NCBI GenBank assembly: GCA_024867545.1
Contig: JANFNE010000046.1
Span: forward strand, 62,001 to 126,000
Length of the DNA: 64,000 nucleotides
From: Phytopythium helicoides
Taxonomy: Eukaryota > Oomycota > Peronosporomycetes > Pythiales > Pythiaceae
Reading direction: 5' to 3'
The position numbers and the translations under genes are program-made. Under the pieces are notes generated by a model. It had not been told where the DNA came from. It saw only the letters and a list, made by a program, of their open reading frames with translations, and ran no database searches. This document shows positions 10,133 to 20,601 of the stretch, one piece after another; the stretch's first letter is position 1; the number at the start of each line of letters is the position of its first letter.

Positions 10133-12550
10133 ATGAGCAAGCTCGTGGTCTCCATCGGACACGTCGAGTTCACGGGCGGGAACCAGGTGCTGTACGTGGT
10201 CAAGGTGCAGCAGGACGGCGACGAGTGGGAAGTGCGCCGCACCTTCTCGGACTTTCGCAAGCTGCGCGAAGACGTGCTGCGCGTGCTCAAGGACTCGCGC
10301 GGACACCTCGTGGACGACGACAGCTCGAGAGAATTTGTGCGCGGCGTGCACGCGCTGGCCTTCCCGTCCAAGCGGCTCTTCGGCTCCAAGAAGGATCACG
10401 TCGTCAAGGAGCGCGCGGTCGAGCTGCACCACTTCCTCATCCGCCTGCTCGTGCTCACGCACTCGTACCGCAAGGCGCAAAAAGCGCTCTACGAACTCCA
10501 GCAAAGCCACCACCAGGCGCAGCATGGAGCCTTCGCGCCGCTGCAGGACCGCACGCAGGCCAGCATCAGCGTCTTCTACCTGTTGCGGGACTTTCTCAAG
10601 CCCGTCACGCTGCGCACCAACGTTGGCACGGACCCGGCAAGCACCAACGGCGGCGGGTTCTTTGATGGTAGTGTCGACCGCACTGTCACGCAGCTCGCGT
10701 GCGAGGACGAGGAGGATGAAGAGGCCGAGGCCAACCGTCGCATGATCCGAGAGAGCAAGATGCTCGCCATGTCGATTGGTTCTCGCGGCTCTGGACCGGG
10801 GCCGAATCAGCCGCTCAAGGGTTCGAAAGGGCCCTCTCCAGTGCGAAACAAGTCGCACCACGGTGGTTCGCACAGCTCGGAGCGGCACCACTCGGATGCG
10901 GTTCCGATACTGGAAGCCCCACCCGTCAAAAGCAAAAGCCACAGCGCCATCCACGAAGCCAGCAAAGCCCAAAGCGCGACCACCCACGGCGAGCACACCA
11001 GCAGCAAGATTACTTCCATCACGGCTGTTGGACGTAGCAGGTCGGCGTCACGGCTGCACACGCCAAAGGGGAGCCAGGTCCCCAGCGGTGAATCGCTTAG
11101 CGATGGTCGGAAACGGCAAGGAAGCGGGCAAAAGACAGGAAGCATGTCGGAGCTTGCGGCTCAGGTGGAGCGGGCGCGGACCGAGTCGTACTTGCTTCGT
11201 GACCAGCTCATTCAGCATCGTGAAGAAAAGCAAAAGCAGGAGCGCGAACAAGACCAGGAACACCAAATGACCATGATCCAGGAAACGCAGTCGCAAGATC
11301 AAGGCAGCTCGAATGAGCAGAGCAAGCAGGGCGTCATCCAAATCGGAAAGGGCGAGGTTCCTAGCCATCATGAACAGTTCAAGCAACTCATGGACCAGAA
11401 CCAAAAGCGGAGACACCACTCGGCAACTAGCAGCCTCGGTCGGCCAAAGACGATGAGTCATCCTCCAAGTTCCGAGTCGTCCCAGACTTCTGAAAGCGAG
11501 CGAGATCCAATCCAGCTTGAACTTCTTGAAATCTCGGCTCGACTAGTATCGTCTACTTCGGCAGGATCGGCGCAAGAGGCAAAACACGTCTTGCTAACGC
11601 CGGAGATGACGGAAAAGATCTTGTTGGGAGGCGGCACCAGTGGCTCGAAATCACCGAGCGAAAGGCGAAGGGCACGCGCGAAGAAGAGCGTGCGAAGTAA
11701 GTCCGCACGTGACATTCAGCAGCGCGAGTCAGAACGGTTATCACGTGTGAGCACACAGCTGACCGCGCAGTCGATATCGGTGTCGGCGCAAAAAGAGTTG
11801 GAGAAGTTCGTGTCCGAGTACACCGCCATCATGGTGCTGCGGTACGTGGACCGTTTTATCAGCAAGGCCGTGACAAAGGCACCTGGTTGCTACAGAGTAG
11901 ACACTGCAACGCATAAGCTCGTGATAGACAGCGAGCGGTTTGTCGAAGAGCTCGAAGAAACGTTCACGGACCTGCCGATGACATTCCCAGAGCTTTTCAA
12001 GGACGACATGGGCGAGTGGATATTCCCACCTGCCCTCGACGCGTACGCACAACTCAAGTGGAACTCGTTCCAGGGAATGTCAGCATCAAGTGGTAGCGGA
12101 AAAGGCAAGAGCAAGAGCTCGCGCCGTGCGAGCTCGGAAAACGACTCGGACTCGGACTCGGACTATGAGTACGAGCAGGTGGGCGGCGGCGGGTATATGA
12201 AAGTGAAGAAGGACTTTTCCCGCGACGAGGAGTCAATGCTGCAGGAGATGATCGCCAACGGCACAGCCGGGCGCGATCAGACATTGAGACTTCGGCGACA
12301 GCTGAACGAGCGCGGCTGGAACCGGCGCGAGAACCCCGGCTCGCGGTCCCGCCGCGTGGTGGAGGACGACGATGAGTCGGAAGATAACGATAACTCATCG
12401 GACACGGAGGAGAGTGACGCCGGCGGCAAGAAGCGGCGTGCCTACAGCAAGAGCAAGAGCTCGTGTGCCGTCGATCAGTTCCAGCGGCAGCAAAACGCGC
12501 GGCGCAAGGACCGCCTCAGCCGCGTGCAGTCCGTCGGCGGTTTGGTGTAA
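10133..12550 (+). CDS. PX-domain protein with long Ser/Gln-rich tail
   Basis: One uninterrupted exon encodes 805 residues. The start MSKLVVSIGHVEFTGGNQ leads straight into a PX (Phox homology) fold at about residues 3-120: VYVVKV, EWEVRRTFSDFRKLRED (the family's RRYSDF-type motif), FPSKRLFG (the proline-rich loop) and a C-terminal helix KERAVELHHFL. PX domains bind phosphoinositides, mostly PI3P, and recruit proteins to endosomal membranes. The rest is low complexity, rich in Ser, Gln and charged residues, with a predicted coiled coil around LAAQVERARTESYLLRDQL, a moderately ordered block near residues 540-650, and acidic Ser/Asp runs. No sorting-nexin BAR domain, RhoGAP or kinase was seen. 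The promoter lies in inverted repeat 2. Confidence 0.85.
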   Translation: MSKLVVSIGHVEFTGGNQVLYVVKVQQDGDEWEVRRTFSDFRKLREDVLRVLKDSRGHLVDDDSSREFVRGVHALAFPSKRLFGSKKDHVVKERAVELHHFLIRLLVLTHSYRKAQKALYELQQSHHQAQHGAFAPLQDRTQASISVFYLLRDFLKPVTLRTNVGTDPASTNGGGFFDGSVDRTVTQLACEDEEDEEAEANRRMIRESKMLAMSIGSRGSGPGPNQPLKGSKGPSPVRNKSHHGGSHSSERHHSDAVPILEAPPVKSKSHSAIHEASKAQSATTHGEHTSSKITSITAVGRSRSASRLHTPKGSQVPSGESLSDGRKRQGSGQKTGSMSELAAQVERARTESYLLRDQLIQHREEKQKQEREQDQEHQMTMIQETQSQDQGSSNEQSKQGVIQIGKGEVPSHHEQFKQLMDQNQKRRHHSATSSLGRPKTMSHPPSSESSQTSESERDPIQLELLEISARLVSSTSAGSAQEAKHVLLTPEMTEKILLGGGTSGSKSPSERRRARAKKSVRSKSARDIQQRESERLSRVSTQLTAQSISVSAQKELEKFVSEYTAIMVLRYVDRFISKAVTKAPGCYRVDTATHKLVIDSERFVEELEETFTDLPMTFPELFKDDMGEWIFPPALDAYAQLKWNSFQGMSASSGSGKGKSKSSRRASSENDSDSDSDYEYEQVGGGGYMKVKKDFSRDEESMLQEMIANGTAGRDQTLRLRRQLNERGWNRRENPGSRSRRVVEDDDESEDNDNSSDTEESDAGGKKRRAYSKSKSSCAVDQFQRQQNARRKDRLSRVQSVGGLV

Positions 12551-12726
12551 CTTTTATCTATCGCGCCAGCCATCTAGACAGAGTAAGAGTGCCACTACGG
12601 CGCCAAGTCCCCATTGCAATATCGAAAGCGTCGATTGAGTGCGATAGCTTGTCTTCCGTGCTGCTTTCCTTGTTGTGTGCGTACGAGTCCTGCGTGGCCA
12701 TCGACCAAACGCCGATCACCTATGTA

Positions 12727-13092
12727 TTAGCTACAAATGCCGATCTCTAACATTTCGGCAAAGCGAAGCAGCTTCTTCCGCCATTGCTTTTGTTCCTCTT
12801 CCCACGCTCCATCAGCAACACCGGAAGCCTCTCGCCATTCATATAGCCCCACCAAATCGATCTCGCTTGACTGCACGCTGCGACCGCCGTTCATGTCATG
12901 CCATAGAGCGCCGCCTGTCTCGTTGACTTGAGCGTTGTATGCCAATTGACGTTGAAGTGGCTCGCAGTACTTGGCTCTTTTTTCGCTGCACGGACGCAAT
13001 TGGGTGTGATCGTTATTCGCAGGGTATCCTCTATCCAAGGCTCTCCAAACAGCCCCTGTGTGCGTGTTGAATCTCCTTCCACCCATTGACAT
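12727..13092 (-). CDS. Small orphan protein, 121 aa
   Basis: The start codon at 13092 (MSMGGRRF) is chosen because upstream codons in the same frame overlap the start of the divergent secreted-protein gene. The C-terminal half looks like genuine protein: [12 protein letters not shown], then an acidic/basic helix [19 protein letters not shown]. No known domain or targeting signal is evident. It lies head to head with the secreted Thr-Pro protein (103 bp between starts) and converges on the PX gene. The call rests on an open frame and sensible composition only. Confidence 0.42.
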   Translation of the reverse strand: MSMGGRRFNTHTGAVWRALDRGYPANNDHTQLRPCSEKRAKYCEPLQRQLAYNAQVNETGGALWHDMNGGRSVQSSEIDLVGLYEWREASGVADGAWEEEQKQWRKKLLRFAEMLEIGICS

Positions 13093-13195
13093 CCATTTCG
13101 GGAGGTCGCCCCCACCGGTCGCAGAGCGCTCGCTTCCACCGGCCCCACTCTGGATTCTCCGCCAAGCCGCCGCCCATTTCCCCCCGACCCGCAGC

Positions 13196-15055
13196 ATGAA
13201 GAGGCTGGCGGCGCTGCTGCTGCTGGCGGCCGCGGCCCTCGCGCGCGCCGAGCACGCGGCCACCGTCAGCGTCTGCGCCGACGCGACGTACGCGCTGCCG
13301 GCTGACCGCGGCGCCCTCTGCGCTGGCTCAGGCGCCCAACCCGCGGGCGTCGCGTGCCCCAAGGCCGGCGACGTGGCGGCCGCCGACTGCCACGCGTACC
13401 TGACGACCTACCGCGGCGGGAGCTGCGCGGCCACCGAGGATGCGCAGTGCGTCAAGGTCAACGGAGACACGTGGGGCTGCGCCTTCCCGTCCGTGCCGTG
13501 CCCCACCGCAGTGCTCAGGGCCACGAGCGAGCGTGGCGCGCCGACTCCACCCGCAACGACTACTGCCCCAGCTCCCACCCCGGCTGCAACAACTACAGCC
13601 AAGACTCCGAGCTCGACGCCAGCAGCGACGTCGACTGCTGGTAAGGCCCCGAGCGCCACACCGGCAGCCACGAACGGTGCGGCTCCGACGCCGTGCCCGA
13701 CGCCTGCTGCTACCGTCTCCGAGTCGGACGGGTGCGAAACATGGGACTTTGATGCGTCCGAAGAGGGGTACTACTCGGAGACATCAGGCGACGACTTGTT
13801 TGATCGAGCTGACAAAGTCCAGACCGACCAGTCGTGGTTTGAGCAAGACACAACGCTGAAGTTGCTGATGTCATGCGCGGAAGACACACCGGTGCCAACG
13901 ACCGTGCCAACTACTGCACCGACGACGACTCCGATTCCGACTACGGCTCCAATCCCAGTGACCCTATCTCCAGTGCCAACTGAAACGCTGGCGCCAACAT
14001 CGACGCCACCATCAACTCCCACCCCAACCTCAACCCAAATTGCACCAACTCCGTCGCCGACACCGACTTCGACGTCAACTTTGACACCGACGCCGGCTCC
14101 GACGCCGACACCCACTCCAGCTCCAACTCCAACCCCTCTTGCGACTCCGACACCGACGCCAACTCCGACACCGACTTCAACATCGTCGCCATCTCCTACA
14201 CCCACTTCAACACCAACTCCAGCTCCGACACCGACTCCAACCACAACTCCAACCCCAACTCCGACACCAACGCCAACACCGACGCCAACACCGACGCCAA
14301 CCCCGACACCAACACCAACTCCAACTCCAACGCCATGTGAGACGCCGACTCCGACGCCAACGCCGACTCCGACGCCAACTCCGACGCCATGTGAGGCGCC
14401 AACGCCAACGCCAACACCAACGCCAACTCCAACACCAACTCCAACTCCGACGCCTTGTGAGACGCCGACTCCGACGCCAACGCCGACTCCGACACCAACT
14501 CCGACGCCGTGTGAGACGCCAACACCAACACCGACGCCATGTGAGACCCCGACGCCAACACCAACTCCGACGCCGTGTGAGACCCCGACGCCAACACCAA
14601 CTCCGACGCCGTGTGAGACCCCGACGCCAACACCAACTCCGACACCAACTCCGACGCCGTGTGAGACCTCGACGCCAACACCAACTCCGACACCAACTCC
14701 GACGCCGTGTGAGACCCCGACGCCAACACCAACTCCGACACCAACTCCGACGCCGTGTGAGACGCCCACTCCGACCCCAACACCAACACCGACGCCATGT
14801 GAGACCCCGACGCCAACACCAACTCCAACACCGACGCCGACTCCGTGTACACCCGTACCTCCTACGCCAACACCCTGTCCAGACACATCTCACGACGATT
14901 CGGAGGAAAATAACCAGTGGCAAAACGACCCGCACGGCAACAATCCCTCACAGAATGGACAAGATCATAACGGTCACCGCCAACTGAGAGGGCCAACAGC
15001 GGCGGGTGCTGCTGCCGATGGTGTCAGCAGCGCGGCTGCTCTAGGCCAAGTCTAG
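13196..15055 (+). CDS. Secreted Thr-Pro-rich mucin-like protein
   Basis: A single exon encodes 619 residues from the ATG at 13196. [18 protein letters not shown] is a clear signal peptide. Residues about 20-100 form a cysteine-rich domain with eight cysteines ([44 protein letters not shown]). A Thr/Ala/Pro linker, an acidic segment and then about 330 residues of TPTP repeats follow, with CETPTP interruptions at irregular spacing. The C-terminus is hydrophilic (HDDSEENNQ) and not a GPI signal. The Thr-Pro array is probably heavily O-glycosylated and extended, suited to cell wall or extracellular mucilage. The regular CETP cysteines could crosslink chains. Function is unknown. Confidence 0.82.
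   Translation: MKRLAALLLLAAAALARAEHAATVSVCADATYALPADRGALCAGSGAQPAGVACPKAGDVAAADCHAYLTTYRGGSCAATEDAQCVKVNGDTWGCAFPSVPCPTAVLRATSERGAPTPPATTTAPAPTPAATTTAKTPSSTPAATSTAGKAPSATPAATNGAAPTPCPTPAATVSESDGCETWDFDASEEGYYSETSGDDLFDRADKVQTDQSWFEQDTTLKLLMSCAEDTPVPTTVPTTAPTTTPIPTTAPIPVTLSPVPTETLAPTSTPPSTPTPTSTQIAPTPSPTPTSTSTLTPTPAPTPTPTPAPTPTPLATPTPTPTPTPTSTSSPSPTPTSTPTPAPTPTPTTTPTPTPTPTPTPTPTPTPTPTPTPTPTPTPCETPTPTPTPTPTPTPTPCEAPTPTPTPTPTPTPTPTPTPCETPTPTPTPTPTPTPTPCETPTPTPTPCETPTPTPTPTPCETPTPTPTPTPCETPTPTPTPTPTPTPCETSTPTPTPTPTPTPCETPTPTPTPTPTPTPCETPTPTPTPTPTPCETPTPTPTPTPTPTPCTPVPPTPTPCPDTSHDDSEENNQWQNDPHGNNPSQNGQDHNGHRQLRGPTAAGAAADGVSSAAALGQV
14080..14860 (+). repeat. Coding minisatellite of ACNCCN units
   Basis: The DNA is built from hexamers encoding Thr-Pro, with longer units ending in a tgtgagacN block (Cys-Glu-Thr). 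Units of several lengths are reiterated, and adjacent ones between 14540 and 14830 are almost identical at the DNA level. Repeat number is therefore likely to vary between strains and to be unreliable in short-read assemblies. Confidence 0.85.
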
Positions 15056-15326
15056 GTGCTAATCGAAGTTAGGTTTGATGCGTATGCACCTGGCGTTCGA
15101 AGTAATGCATTTGGTTGACACATAAGGTGTTCTTGAAGCGCTGATGCACTAAAGATAACTTTAGTTATCAGATTCGAGGTCTTCAAGTGCTCGCCCTTCA
15201 AGCTGACCGGGTCAGACAACTGACAAGACTCAATCGACGGTGCACTCGAGAAACAAGAAGCTCGATCTCAATTGGCCGCGTAGAAGCCAACAATCCAACC
15301 AGCGCTTCGTCTGTCAAGCCTCCATA

Positions 15327-15709
15327 ATGCGCATCCCCACGATTATCGTGCTGCTCGTGGTAGCATTATGCAGCAGTACGGATGCAGCCTCACTCCGCGG
15401 TCAGTTCCTGGATCCTTGGTGTTGTTTTACTACACCCTGCTAATTTCGTTTTGCACAGGTGTGTCGATAAGCTGCAGCATGCCATCAAGCCCGTTCCAAG
15501 GCACAGTGACTGTCACGGGACGCAAACCAGGCTCCACTGCCATGTTCGTGTGCAGGAAAGGCACATACATGGTCGGGTCATCCACAGCCACCTGCACGGA
15601 TCATGGTAGTTGGTCCAACCAACCACCGGAGTGCCGCGTCGAGTACCAGACGAAACGAGATAACACGTTCAAGAACGGCGACCCGGGCTACAAACTCTAC
15701 ACAGGCTAA
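15327..15709 (+). CDS. Small secreted sushi/CCP-domain protein
   Basis: Predicted exons are 15327-15399 and 15459-15709, joined in phase 1 by a 59-nt GT-AG intron, giving about 107 residues. Exon 1 encodes a signal peptide (hydrophobic run IIVLLVVALCSS, cleavage likely after STDA). Exon 2 carries one sushi (complement control protein) module: ISCSMP, VTGRKPGSTAMFVC, STATCTDHGSWSN and PPEC. That is the four-cysteine pattern with the conserved Gly, Trp and P-x-C of the fold. A short hydrophilic tail follows. Sushi modules mediate protein and carbohydrate binding outside the cell. A secreted protein with a single module has no assigned function; adhesion or interaction with a host or surface is an inference. 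Confidence 0.75.
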
Positions 15710-16075
15710 CCAGGTTCCCAAAGAAGTGATAACATTATGAATCGAGTATCTTGAAGCGTTGCCCCTTCGTTTGCCGGGCCGTAACCATCTAGGATCGATA
15801 TTGAGGTAGCGAAGCGCAGATATCACAACGAGGCCCAACATGATCACCAAACTTTATCGATTCCAACGAAGTCTGTAGCTGAGGAGTTCGTCATCTTCTT
15901 CCTTCACGAGTCTTGAAGCTTGTGCCGCACAATACACAGCTGTAAGGAACCCCAAGCTGTATGTGAAGGATACCGGACTGGCTGGGAACTGCGTCTGTCT
16001 GCAAATATGTCAAGGTCGCCTATAACAATTTTCATCAGCTCCACAACTTCTCGATTTCACAAATATTTTCTCCGG

Positions 16076-17665
16076 TTAAATCTTCTTCTTGCGCACAGGC
16101 ACGGCCGACAGCAACATGTAGGCTGAGACCATGGCGACGTGACCCGAGAAGCGCAGAGCTGCGAATCCATTGATTGCGTCCTCCCACGAGAGCACAACGA
16201 AGGAGACGGCAAGATAATTGACAACCAGCGCCGTGGAGACCATCCCCACGAGATCGTAAATCCACTTGGAGGCCAGCGGGGCGTCCCCAGCCGGGTTCAT
16301 GAAGTACGGACGCACGTGGCGGCGAGCGAGGCGGTTAACGGCCGTGGCGAGCGGCACAGCGCCGAAAAACAGGTAGTAGCCTGGGTAAAATCCGTGCCAC
16401 ACGGCCGAGCACGCGTACGTGGCCACGAGCGAGTTCCCCGTGCGCGAGTAGACGTAGCGCTCGAGCCAGCGCTGCGTGCCCTTGTTCCAGGCGCGCGTGA
16501 GGTCGCGCACGCTGTGGGCGAGCTCGAAGCCGAGAATGTCGACGTTGCTGACGCCGCCCCAGCCCTTGGGCGTCCCGTCGGCCGCGAATCCCTCAAAGCC
16601 CGCGCCCGAGAGGATCGTGGCACCCTCGGCCAACGTCCACGCCGTGTAGTACTTGACTCGCGTGAGGAAGAGCGCGAGAAGCACGCGCACCCAGCGCATG
16701 GCGAGGCTCGAGGACGGCGAGAGCGCGGCGCGGACATCCGAGAGCGGGCCTGAGACCGCCAGCAGCGCGATGAATGCCAGTCCGAGCGCGAGCTTGGCCA
16801 TGGCAGGGCGCACGGGCGACGGCACGCGCTTGCTGCGCGTCTGGCGCTTGTCGGCGTCGGCCACCACGTTGCTGCCCTCGATGGCGTCAACGTAGTCGCG
16901 GTACTCGAAGGCCGGGCCGGCCAGGAAGGTGGTGAAGCTGTAGACGAAGCCGAAGAACTGGAGCAGCGACGGCAGCTCGCGGACAGCGAGCGCGCGGCGC
17001 GTCTTCTTGAGCTGCGCGGCCTGGCGCGAGTCGGTCTCGAGGCTCAGCGTGGCGGAGGCGCCCGCCGTGCCGTCGTAGTAGTTGTAGGCGAAGCTCGTGA
17101 GCTTGATGAGCAGCAGCATCTGCGAGGCCGTGGCGTCCATGCTCCAGCCCATGTAGTCGACGTACATGCGGTACAGGTGCAGCGCGGCCAGGAAGCCCAT
17201 GTTGTAGACGAACACGAGTCTTGGCGCGAGGTGCGCGGGCGCTACGAGCAGCAGCGCGTAGGTCGTCACGGCCGACAAGAGCGACAGCAGCCACTGCGAG
17301 CCGTACACGAACTGCGCCATGCCCACGCCCACCACCACGTTGAGCCAGTGCTTGGCGGCCGGAGAGCCCAGGCGCCGCAGCACGTCGGCCAGCGGGTACG
17401 CGAGCGCGAAGCACAGCAGCGCGCGCAGCTGGTCGGCCGGGAAGCCCACGGCCTGCGCCAGCGTCTCGAGCCGCGCGTTCACCAGCGAGAACTTGAGCGG
17501 CGTGGCCAGCTCGCCAAGCGCCTCGGCGTGCGCCATCACCTCGGCCAGCATCTCCACCGACTGCTGCTGCTGCTGCTGCTGTTGCTGCTGGAGCGAAAGG
17601 CAAATCGCCGACTGGGCAGGTGGGCGGCGAGGCCAACGGCGCGAGTGGCCGAGGTGGCTTGACAT
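16076..17665 (-). CDS. MBOAT-family lysophospholipid acyltransferase
   Basis: A single exon of 529 codons, or about 491 if translation starts at the internal ATG at 17551. The internal start matches the neighbouring paralogue better, because residues 1-38 consist of a basic segment and a polyglutamine run (Q10) encoded by CAG repeats. The protein is polytopic and contains the MBOAT signatures KYYTAWTLAEGA, GFEGF, SNVDILGFE, WNKGTQRWLERYVY and WHGFYPGYY, whose His (residue 424) is the catalytic residue of this family. This pattern fits LPCAT3/MBOAT5, MBOAT1/2 and yeast Ale1, which acylate lysophospholipids in the ER. The C-terminus RKKKI fits a dilysine KKxx ER-retrieval signal. Confidence 0.88.
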   Translation of the reverse strand: MSSHLGHSRRWPRRPPAQSAICLSLQQQQQQQQQQSVEMLAEVMAHAEALGELATPLKFSLVNARLETLAQAVGFPADQLRALLCFALAYPLADVLRRLGSPAAKHWLNVVVGVGMAQFVYGSQWLLSLLSAVTTYALLLVAPAHLAPRLVFVYNMGFLAALHLYRMYVDYMGWSMDATASQMLLLIKLTSFAYNYYDGTAGASATLSLETDSRQAAQLKKTRRALAVRELPSLLQFFGFVYSFTTFLAGPAFEYRDYVDAIEGSNVVADADKRQTRSKRVPSPVRPAMAKLALGLAFIALLAVSGPLSDVRAALSPSSSLAMRWVRVLLALFLTRVKYYTAWTLAEGATILSGAGFEGFAADGTPKGWGGVSNVDILGFELAHSVRDLTRAWNKGTQRWLERYVYSRTGNSLVATYACSAVWHGFYPGYYLFFGAVPLATAVNRLARRHVRPYFMNPAGDAPLASKWIYDLVGMVSTALVVNYLAVSFVVLSWEDAINGFAALRFSGHVAMVSAYMLLSAVPVRKKKI

Positions 17666-18692
17666 GGCTCGAGGTCGGCGATGATGTCACCTCTCGACAC
17701 TGTGCGAATTCAAACGGAGGTTTAGTTGTAGAAGGTATATAATGTGATAGAAGGTCATTTGCGTTGAAAATGCAGTTTGTACAATGCGATTTTCGTAGTG
17801 TATGATTTTGCGGAGAGTTGAAGGGCTTGCTCACCCGTCGCAGGGGATGACGCCAAGCCCAACCGCCGTTGACGACGTGAGCGCGAACACGACAGGTGGA
17901 CCAGCGCCCGCACCAACAATAGGACTGTACAGTACAGACAGATCACGCACATCGATCGTCGTGAGCTGCTGCTCTGCATCACGAAGGCGTGAGCTCCCCC
18001 CTGCAGCCATCTCCCGGCCGAATTTCGGCACCGAGTTGCGCTCTCTGCCTTCGAGTAGTCCGCATCGATCGCTTGCCGTTCGATACTCAGCTTCAACTAA
18101 CGCAGGAGCTTCTCGCACGTGAGCTTCTCGTGGTGATGCTGCTCCACTGACTCGACACGCAGTCCGACGCCCTCTCAACAGCGAAACTCAACGCCACAGC
18201 CGCGAATGGCGCCGAGCTCAGACTCAACACCCCAACAAACTCGAAAGCAAACGCTCACTCACGTCCACAGCGCAAAGCCAGAGCTGGTGGTCGACTGCTG
18301 CAACCGCAAGCGCACAACACACAACACCATGGCGTCGATTGAGAGCCTTCAGTCTCGCCGTTCGTCCGACTGGTGAGCCCGTCGAGCCGCTTCAACTGCC
18401 TCTCGGTGTAGTCCACACGTCTGATACGTCAGCGAGAAATGACGTACCCCTGGACATCCGATGACGTCCGCGATGGGTTCTCCTCAAAACCAGTCGCTTC
18501 AAAATATCACACTCCCTTTACAAAAGTATGTGATTCCACCGTGTTCTGTGAAATTCCTCACCCTCCCCGCCCCACCGCGTTCTGCCGCCGCCACCAGCCC
18601 CTCCCATCCATTCCCGCCATGCTCGCGCCGCCGTAGCTCTTCAATCGCTTCCCTCCCCACCGCCGGCCCCACCGCCAGCCCCACCGCCCGCC
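17666..18692. promoter_or_regulatory. Bidirectional promoter region of the MBOAT pair
   Basis: The 1.0-kb gap separates the divergent start codons of the two acyltransferase genes and should contain both promoters. A minus-strand frame at 17831-18178 ends in a plausible splice donor (gacg followed by gtgagc), so a small extra gene could lie here, but no domain is recognisable. A short pyrimidine-rich tract near 18555-18690 precedes the right-hand gene, probably its 5' UTR. Confidence 0.45.
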
Positions 18693-20317
18693 ATGGACCT
18701 CATGGACCGCGTCGTGGACCTCGTGGCGCGCGCGCAGCCGTACGCGGAGCTGGCCACGCCGCTGCGCTTCGAGCCGCTGCACGCGCAGGTGGACGAGCTG
18801 TCTGCCTCGCTCGGCCTCGCAAGCGACCAGATCCGCTACGTGGCCTGCCTGTTCGCGGCCTACCCGCTCGCCGTGCTCTACACGCTCATCCCGTCCGCGT
18901 CGCTAAAGCACCTCGTCGACGTGGCGCTCGGCGTGTCCATGGCGCAGTTCGTGCTTGGAGCGCAATGGGTGCACTCGCTGCTGTCGGCGCTCACGACCTA
19001 CCTGCTCGTGCGCTTCGGGCCGGCCAAGTACGCGCCCTACCTCGTCTTCGCCTTCAACATGCTCTACATGTCGGCCTCGCATATCTACCGCCTCTACGTC
19101 GACTACATGGGCTGGACGCTCGACTTCACAGGCCCGCAGATGCTGCTAGTCATCAAGCTCACCAGCTTCGCCTACAACTACTACGACGGCGTTGTCGACA
19201 AGACCTACGCCACCAAGAAGGACACGCTCTCGCCCGGACGACTGCGCGTATACGAGGCCCGCCAGAAGCTCGCGCTCAGCCAGTTCCCGTCCCTGCTCGA
19301 GTTCTTCGGCTACGTCTACAGCTTCACGACCTTCCTCGCCGGCCCGGCCTTCGAAATCCGTGAGTACCTTGACGTGACCTCGGGGGCCAAGTTTCTCTTC
19401 CAGGGCAAGTCTCGCCGCCCCTCTAGCGCCTTCGCCGCCTTCTCCAAGCTCGTGGTTGGCGCCTCTATCATGGCCGCCTTTGCCGTCTACGGGCCGCAGT
19501 TCCCACTCGCCAACCTCCACGACCCCGCAGTCGCCGCGCTGCCCGTGCTCTCTCAATTCAAGACGCTCTGGATCACGCTCATTTTCTGCAAGGCTAAGTA
19601 CTACGCGGCCTGGAAGATCGCCGAGGGTGCCACCGTGCTGTGCGGCTTTGGCTTCGAGGGCTTCACGGCCGACGGCAAGGCCAAGGGCTGGAACGGCGTC
19701 AGCAACATGGACATCCTTGGCTTCGAGCTTGCCCAAAGCTTCCGCGCTTCCTCTCGTGCCTGGAACAAGGGCACGCAGAATTGGCTCGAGCGCTACGTGT
19801 ACACGCGCACGGGAAACTCACTTATGGCCACCTACTTTATCTCGGCTTTCTGGCATGGCTTCTACCCTGGTTACTACTTCTTCTTCATGAGCTGTAAGAG
19901 GTTGCAACTTTTGTGATCGCGTGGCGATGGTTCTAACTCCTTTTTGATACAGTGCCTCTCGCCACGTCGGTGAACCGCCTTGCGTACAAGCGCATCCGCC
20001 CGCGCTTCCTGGAGAAGGACGGCTCGGCTGGCGCCAAGAAGAAGGTGTACGACTTCCTCAGCTACGTGTTCGCGCAGCTCGGTATGCACTACTTTGTCAT
20101 GCCGTTCCAGGTACGAAGCGTGGATAAGTGGCTATGTTCGCAATCGCATCTGTTTGACTCACGAATTGTCTCCGTTGTGGTTCCACAGTCCATGTCGTGG
20201 GAGTACTCGATCGCGTCTCTGCGCAACGTTTACTTCCTTGGCCATATCGTGTGCGTCGTCATGTACGTGGTGTTCTCTCTCGTACCGACGCCCAAGCCCG
20301 CCAGCAAGTCCTTGTAA
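18693..20317 (+). CDS. MBOAT-family lysophospholipid acyltransferase, paralogue 2
   Basis: Predicted exons are 18693-19893, 19953-20110 and 20189-20317 (introns of 59 and 78 nt, GT-AG), giving about 495 residues. It aligns along its length with the divergent neighbour: ELATPLRF near the start, QFVLGAQW, YRLYVDYMGW, IKLTSFAYNYYDG, KYYAAWKIAEGA, GFEGFTADGKAKGWNGVSNMDILGFE and WHGFYPGYY with the catalytic His at about residue 388. It has no polyglutamine and ends KPASKSL rather than a dilysine signal. The first intron falls just after the catalytic region. Acyl-chain or headgroup preference cannot be read from sequence; the two copies may have specialised. Confidence 0.9.
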
Positions 20318-20601
20318 GCGTGGGTGCTACGATTCGCTAGACAACTAGAAAGCTGTTTCTGCGTAGTGGTGGATTCAATAGTCCGTCTGTAATGAACTGA
20401 TGAAACACCCTCATACACACTGAAAAAGCGATTTTCTTATTGAAGTGCAATCCTAGAACGATAGTCATTAGCTGAAGCGCACGAAGAGTGCAATTGATAT
20501 GGGACTTGATACTGATTCATGCACAGCCAGACAAAAAGTTGAACGAATGGGGAGCGTGATGTGGATAACAATCGTCGGAGAGCGCAGCGATATCTTGGTT
20601 G

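Noticed and set aside
9512..10996. Minus-strand frame of 494 codons upstream of and across the PX gene
   Set aside because: It crosses the repeat arm and the PX exon; residues are Arg/Ala/His-rich without any motif, so it is a composition artefact.
13771..14886. Val-Gly-rich minus-strand frame of 371 codons
   Set aside because: It is the mirror image of the Thr-Pro repeat array; long open frames on all strands are expected from a hexameric repeat.
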